DNA of 64,000 nucleotides from Rhizobium esperanzae (GTDB lineage: Bacteria; Pseudomonadota; Alphaproteobacteria; Rhizobiales; Rhizobiaceae): contig NZ_JACIFY010000017.1 in assembly GCF_014197615.1 (NCBI RefSeq), forward strand, positions 106,549-170,548. Reading direction: 5' to 3'. The stretch's first letter is position 1. Each line of letters opens with the position of its first letter. A model generated the notes under the pieces. It worked only from the letters and a program-made list of their open reading frames with translations. It was not told the origin of the DNA and ran no database searches. The position numbers and the translations under genes were made by a program. Below, one piece after another: positions 60,315-64,000 of this stretch.

Positions 60315-61430
60315 TCACACGATCCGCACCTGGCTTTCAGGATCGAAGAACACGGCCTTGTCGAGATTGAAGGCAAGGCGTGTGCTTTGTCCGGGCGCGA
60401 TGCCGGCATCGGCGCGCAGTCGGGCGACGACGGATTTGCCGCCGAGCTTGGTGACGGCAAAGGTGTCGGAGCCGGCCGGTTCGACCACCTCGATCAGGCA
60501 GTCGCCTTCGGTCAGCGAACGCGCCTTGCGGTCGGCACCGTCGGGATCGGTCAAGGCCTCGGGGCGAATGCCGAAGATCACCGGCTTGCCGGTATAGCGG
60601 GTCAGGCCGTCATTGCCTGCCATGACGGGCAATCTGAGGGGAGCGCTATTGGCCCGCTCGAGCGAGACCTCCAGCCCGCCCGCGCCGTTCTCGACGGTGG
60701 CGTTGAGCAGGTTCATCGCCGGCGATCCCATGAAGTCGGCGACGAAGAGATTGGCCGGGCTGTTATAAATCTCGGCCGGCGTGCCGAACTGCTGCAGCAC
60801 CCCGTCCTTCAGCACGGCGATCTTGGTCGCCAGCGTCATCGCCTCGATCTGGTCGTGGGTGACATAGACGAAGGTGGTGCCCATGCGCTGATGCAGCCGC
60901 TTGATCTCAGTGCGCATGTCGACACGCAGCTTGGCATCGAGATTGGAGAGCGGCTCGTCGAACAGGAAGACCTGCGGATTGCGCACCAGGGCCCGGCCCA
61001 TGGCGACGCGCTGGCGCTGGCCGCCGGAGAGCTGCGAAGGCTTGCGGTCGAGCAGATGGCCGATCTGCAGCATGTCGGAGACTTGGCTGATCGCCTTGGC
61101 CCGCTCCTCCTTCGGAACGCCGCGGATCTCCATGCCGAAGGCAATGTTGCCGGCCACCGTCATGTTCGGATAGAGCGCATAGGACTGGAACACCATGGCG
61201 ATGTCGCGCTTGGACGGATGCAGACCGCTGATGTCGCGGCCGTCGATCCTGATATCGCCAGAGGTGATCGTCTCCAGCCCGGCAATGGTGTTGAGCAGGG
61301 TCGACTTGCCGCAGCCGGACGGGCCGACCAGCACGAGAAAGCCGCCCTTTTCGAGTTCGAGATCGATGCCCTTGAGGATGTCGACGGCGCCGAAGCGCTT
61401 TCTGAGACCGGAGATTTCCAGGAAGGCCAT
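60315..61430 (-). CDS. CUT1 sugar ABC transporter ATP-binding protein
   Basis: 371 aa MalK/UgpC-like ATPase. Walker A GPSGCGKSTL, signature LSGGQRQRVAMGRAL, Walker B FLFDEPLSNLD and switch YVTHDQIEAMTLA, with a C-terminal regulatory domain (FGIRPEALTDPDG, then SDTFAVTKLGGKSV). Distal gene of the binding protein-permease-permease-ATPase operon; 3 nt after the permease gene. Confidence 0.9.
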   Translation of the reverse strand: MAFLEISGLRKRFGAVDILKGIDLELEKGGFLVLVGPSGCGKSTLLNTIAGLETITSGDIRIDGRDISGLHPSKRDIAMVFQSYALYPNMTVAGNIAFGMEIRGVPKEERAKAISQVSDMLQIGHLLDRKPSQLSGGQRQRVAMGRALVRNPQVFLFDEPLSNLDAKLRVDMRTEIKRLHQRMGTTFVYVTHDQIEAMTLATKIAVLKDGVLQQFGTPAEIYNSPANLFVADFMGSPAMNLLNATVENGAGGLEVSLERANSAPLRLPVMAGNDGLTRYTGKPVIFGIRPEALTDPDGADRKARSLTEGDCLIEVVEPAGSDTFAVTKLGGKSVVARLRADAGIAPGQSTRLAFNLDKAVFFDPESQVRIV

Positions 61431-61433
61431 GAC

Positions 61434-62420
61434 TTACCCTTTGACTGCGCCCGCCATCAGACCGCGCACGAAGTAGCGGCCGGCGAGGATATAGACGATG
61501 AGCGTCGGAACGGCCGCGATCATCGCCGCCGCCATGTTGACATTGTATTCGACCACCCCGGTCGAGGTGTTGACGACATTGTTCAGCGCCACCGTCATCG
61601 GCATGGAGTCACCGGTGCCGGCGTAAGCGGAGGCAAACAGGAAGTCGTTCCAGATATTGGTGAACTGGTAGATGACGGTGACGACGATGATCGGCAGCGA
61701 GTTCGGCAGCATGATGCGGCGGAAGATCTGGAAGAAGCTGGCGCCGTCGACCTGGGCGGCGCGCACCAGTTCGGTCGGAAAGGCCTCGTAGAAATTGCGG
61801 AAGAACAGCGTGGTGAAGCCGAGCCCGTAGACGACATGAACGAAGACCAGATTGACCGTCGAATTGCCGAAGCCGAAGTTCCAGCCGGTGGCGTTTTGCA
61901 GCGTCATGCCGAAGCGGCCGAGCGAGCCGAGGATCGTCGCCATCGGCAGGAGCACCGACTGGAACGGGATGAAGCAGGCAAACAGCATCAGGCCGAACAC
62001 CAGCGTATGGCCGGGAAAGCGCCATTTGGTCAGGATATAACCGTTGAGCGCGCCCATGATGGTGGAGATTGCCACGGCCGGCACCACCATCTTGATCGAG
62101 TTCCAGAAGTAACCCTTGATGCCGGCGCAGGTCAGCCCGACGCAGGCCTCGCCCCAGGCCTTGACCCAGGGATCGAAGGTCGGCGCCTGCGGCAGCGCCA
62201 GCATGTTGCCGCTCTGGATCTCGTCCATGGTCTTGAACGAGGTCGTCAGCATGACGAAGAGCGGCATCAGGTAGAGGATGGCGAAGATGACAAGCAGGCC
62301 GTAGATGACGATGCGGCCGATCCAGCGGGCGCTGTTGCCGCGCGCGACACCTTCGGCTGCTGCTGCCGCTGTCGTCGATGCCGATGAGGACGTGCCGATG
62401 GGAGAGGTGAGGCTGCTCAT
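61434..62420 (-). CDS. CUT1 sugar ABC transporter permease
   Basis: 328 aa, a Ser/Thr/Ala-rich N-terminus followed by six hydrophobic segments, EAA loop RAAQVDGASFFQIFRRIMLP. Overlaps the upstream permease by 4 nt. With the glucose-type binding protein it resembles glucose/mannose importers (Gts type) more than disaccharide systems, but the sugar is not proven. Confidence 0.88.
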   Translation of the reverse strand: MSSLTSPIGTSSSASTTAAAAAEGVARGNSARWIGRIVIYGLLVIFAILYLMPLFVMLTTSFKTMDEIQSGNMLALPQAPTFDPWVKAWGEACVGLTCAGIKGYFWNSIKMVVPAVAISTIMGALNGYILTKWRFPGHTLVFGLMLFACFIPFQSVLLPMATILGSLGRFGMTLQNATGWNFGFGNSTVNLVFVHVVYGLGFTTLFFRNFYEAFPTELVRAAQVDGASFFQIFRRIMLPNSLPIIVVTVIYQFTNIWNDFLFASAYAGTGDSMPMTVALNNVVNTSTGVVEYNVNMAAAMIAAVPTLIVYILAGRYFVRGLMAGAVKG

Positions 62421-63370
62421 CGGGCCTTCTCCTTCAGTTCGGAATAGAGATAGGGCACGATGATCGCCGAGATCGTCATCAGCATGATGATGGCGCTGGC
62501 CGAGCCGACGGCCATCTCGTTGCGCTTGAAGGTATATTCATACATGAAGTTCGACGGCAGCCAGGCCGAGCCGCCCGGCCCGCCCGAGGTCAGCGCCACC
62601 ACGAGGTCGTAGGATTTGATCGCCATATGGGCGAGCACGATGAAGGCCGACAGGAAGATCGGCCGCAGCAGCGGAATGACGATGCGCCGGTAGAGCTGGA
62701 AGGGCGAAGCGCCGTCGATCTGGGCGGCCTTCATGATCTCGCCGTCGATGCCGCGAAGACCGGCCAGGAACATCGCCATGACGAAGCCCGAGGCCTGCCA
62801 GACACCGGCGATGACGACGGTGTAGATGACGAAGTCCTTGTTCTTGATCCAGTCGAAGTGAAAGCTCGTCCAGCCGAAGTGGTGCAGGGTCTGCTCGAGC
62901 CCGAGGCCGGGATCGAGGAACCACTTCCAGGCAACGCCGGTGACGATGAAGGAGAGCGCCATCGGATAGAGGAAGATCGGCCGCAGCAACCCCTCGCCGC
63001 GGATCTTCTGGTCGAGCAGGATGGCGAGCAGCAGGCCGAGTGCCAGACAGATGCCGACATAGAGGAAACCGAAGATCGCCATGTTGGTGATCGACGTGTA
63101 CCAGGAGGACGGCGGATCGCTCTCGAAGGTCCAGCGCCACAGCCGCTGATAGGCGCGTGCGCCGGTCAGTTCATAGGAGGGAAAGGTCTTGGAATTGGTG
63201 AAGGAGAGATAGGCCGTCCAGACGATGAAGCCGTAGACGAAGATGAGGGTGATGACGAAGCTCGGCGCCAGCACGATCTTCGGCAGCGCATCCTGCAGCC
63301 GGCCCCGGAGCGAGGCGCTCGTCGATCGCCCGGGTGTCAGAACCGGATCGGTGGTCGCAACTGTGCTCAT
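62417..63370 (-). CDS. CUT1 sugar ABC transporter permease
   Basis: 317 aa, six hydrophobic segments, EAA loop KAAQIDGASPFQLYRRIVIP and the CUT1 block LTSGGPGGSAWLPSNFMYE. First permease of the operon, separated from the binding-protein gene by 96 nt containing two stem-loops. Confidence 0.88.
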   Translation of the reverse strand: MSTVATTDPVLTPGRSTSASLRGRLQDALPKIVLAPSFVITLIFVYGFIVWTAYLSFTNSKTFPSYELTGARAYQRLWRWTFESDPPSSWYTSITNMAIFGFLYVGICLALGLLLAILLDQKIRGEGLLRPIFLYPMALSFIVTGVAWKWFLDPGLGLEQTLHHFGWTSFHFDWIKNKDFVIYTVVIAGVWQASGFVMAMFLAGLRGIDGEIMKAAQIDGASPFQLYRRIVIPLLRPIFLSAFIVLAHMAIKSYDLVVALTSGGPGGSAWLPSNFMYEYTFKRNEMAVGSASAIIMLMTISAIIVPYLYSELKEKAR

Positions 63371-63394
63371 GGTCTCATCTCCTCCCCTGCATCG

Positions 63395-63448
63395 TCAGGC
63401 CCGCATGGTCGCGGGTCTGATGCTTCCCCGCAAAGCGCGCGGGGAAGC
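63395..63448 (-). other. tandem stem-loops after the CUT1 binding-protein gene
   Basis: GCTTCCCCGC/GCGGGGAAGC (63422-63448, 7-nt loop, 10 bp perfect) lies first after the binding-protein stop on the minus strand, then TCAGGCCCGC/GCGGGTCTGA (63395-63420, 9 of 10 pairs). No T run, so a stabilising or attenuating structure. Confidence 0.6.
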
Positions 63449-63466
63449 AGTGTTCATCGACAGATC

Positions 63467-64000
63467 TCAGCGGGCGTCGTCGATCGCCTGGACGAGCTGG
63501 GTGACGGCTTCGTCGGAGCTCTTGATCTGGCCGTGGACGAACTTCGAAACGACGTCCTTATAGGCATTGGCGATTGCCGGAGGCGCGCCATAACCCTGGG
63601 CGAGCGAGCCGAACAGCGTGCCGCCCTCATTGGCCGCCTTCAGATCGGCGATGCCCTTCTTGCCGCAGGCGTCGAAGTCGGTGTCGGGAACGTCGGTGCG
63701 GGCGGGAACCGAACCCTTGACGACGTTGAAGGCCGACTGGAAGCTCTTCGACAGCGTTGCGGTCGCCAGCGCCACCTGCGCTGCCTTGCGGTCGTCGGGA
63801 ACGTTGAACATGCCGAACATGTCGGAGTTGTAGATGACGCTGCCTTCGGTGCCGGGGAAGCGGTAGCAGAGGAAGTCGGTATCCGGCTTCTTCTTGGCGG
63901 CGACGAATTCGCCCTTGGCCCAGTCGCCCATCACCTGCACCAGCGCATCACCCTTGATGACCATGGCGGTCGCCAGATTCCAATCGCGGCCGGAGAAGTT
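63467..64000 (-). CDS. CUT1 sugar-binding periplasmic protein, 5' end outside the window
   Basis: The C-terminal 177 residues are present and the frame continues to the window edge. The region ALVQVMGDWAKGEFVAAKKK and FPGTEGSVIYNSDMFGMF resembles glucose-type family-1 binding proteins. The signal peptide and N-terminal lobe lie beyond 64000. It is the first gene of the importer operon, followed by stem-loops before the permease gene. Confidence 0.85.
   Translation of the reverse strand, partial: NFSGRDWNLATAMVIKGDALVQVMGDWAKGEFVAAKKKPDTDFLCYRFPGTEGSVIYNSDMFGMFNVPDDRKAAQVALATATLSKSFQSAFNVVKGSVPARTDVPDTDFDACGKKGIADLKAANEGGTLFGSLAQGYGAPPAIANAYKDVVSKFVHGQIKSSDEAVTQLVQAIDDAR

Noticed and set aside
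60387..62387. 666-codon open frame antisense to the CUT1 ATPase and permease
   Set aside because: Antisense shadow of two conserved genes with no recognisable fold.
1..64000. CRISPR arrays, tRNA/rRNA genes, IS elements, phage genes, plasmid replication genes
   Set aside because: None of their hallmarks (regular direct repeats with spacers, cloverleaf sequences, transposase motifs, repABC genes) was seen on either strand.

Overview
The window looks like chromosomal (or chromid) DNA of a Rhizobium species close to R. leguminosarum/R. etli. This is inferred from the high-GC coding style, the density of carbohydrate ABC importers with their own local regulators (SorC, LacI, RpiR, FadR/GntR types), an ExoD-type protein, a smo/mtlK polyol operon and GC-rich palindromic intergenic repeats. 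I see no rRNA, tRNA, CRISPR array, transposase, phage gene or replication origin. The region reads as a stable catabolic and stress-response segment.

Layout. (1) 1-7.6 kb: a membrane-anchored hypothetical protein, a LysR regulator, and a complete polyamine-type importer plus gamma-aminobutyraldehyde dehydrogenase in the order ydcS-T-U-V-patD, as in E. coli. (2) 7.8-16.6 kb: a stress and envelope block. It holds a DUF1328 mini membrane protein, a lipoprotein, an OmpR-type two-component pair, two small proteins of unknown function, and a DoxX/TPR/Tat-exported metallo-beta-lactamase-fold operon divergent from an ECF sigma/anti-sigma pair. The divergent region carries two matching promoter-like sequences, GGAATAA-N16-RTCTAG, one facing each way. 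(3) 16.7-24.3 kb: transaldolase, a SorC regulator, an HTH-methyltransferase of the Ada/Ogt family, DUF2244, endonuclease III, a TetR/VOC pair with two operator-like palindromes, a CysZ/EI24 membrane protein and an RpiR regulator. (4) 24.3-33.5 kb: the polyol operon, SorC regulator-smoE-F-G-K-mtlK-HAD phosphatase-FGGY kinase, all on the minus strand. (5) 33.6-37.3 kb: exoD, an N-acetylglucosamine-type ROK kinase and a cytoplasmic GH20 hexosaminidase. (6) 37.6-43.3 kb: a TetR-MFP-RND efflux operon with a perfect operator-like palindrome, and an OsmC peroxiredoxin. (7) 43.4-50.8 kb: an araFGH-type sugar importer, mutarotase and SDR, divergent from dgoR-dgoD, which together suggest oxidative (non-Leloir) galactose use. 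(8) 50.9-60.3 kb: a DoxX protein, an SDR, a class III cyclase, a LacI regulator, and a PhyH dioxygenase-SDR-SMP30-GH2 cluster of unknown substrate; the GH2 gene is preceded by a 21-codon upstream ORF. (9) 60.3-64 kb: a CUT1 sugar importer whose binding-protein gene runs off the right edge.

Across the window, all four ABC import operons carry stem-loops immediately after the solute-binding-protein gene, pointing to a shared way of expressing the binding protein above the membrane components. The most promising little-described items are the ECF sigma regulon at 12.2-16 kb and the LacI-controlled PhyH/SDR/SMP30/GH2 cluster at 53.5-60.3 kb. All functional assignments come from reading motifs and recalled family resemblance; no database search was run.
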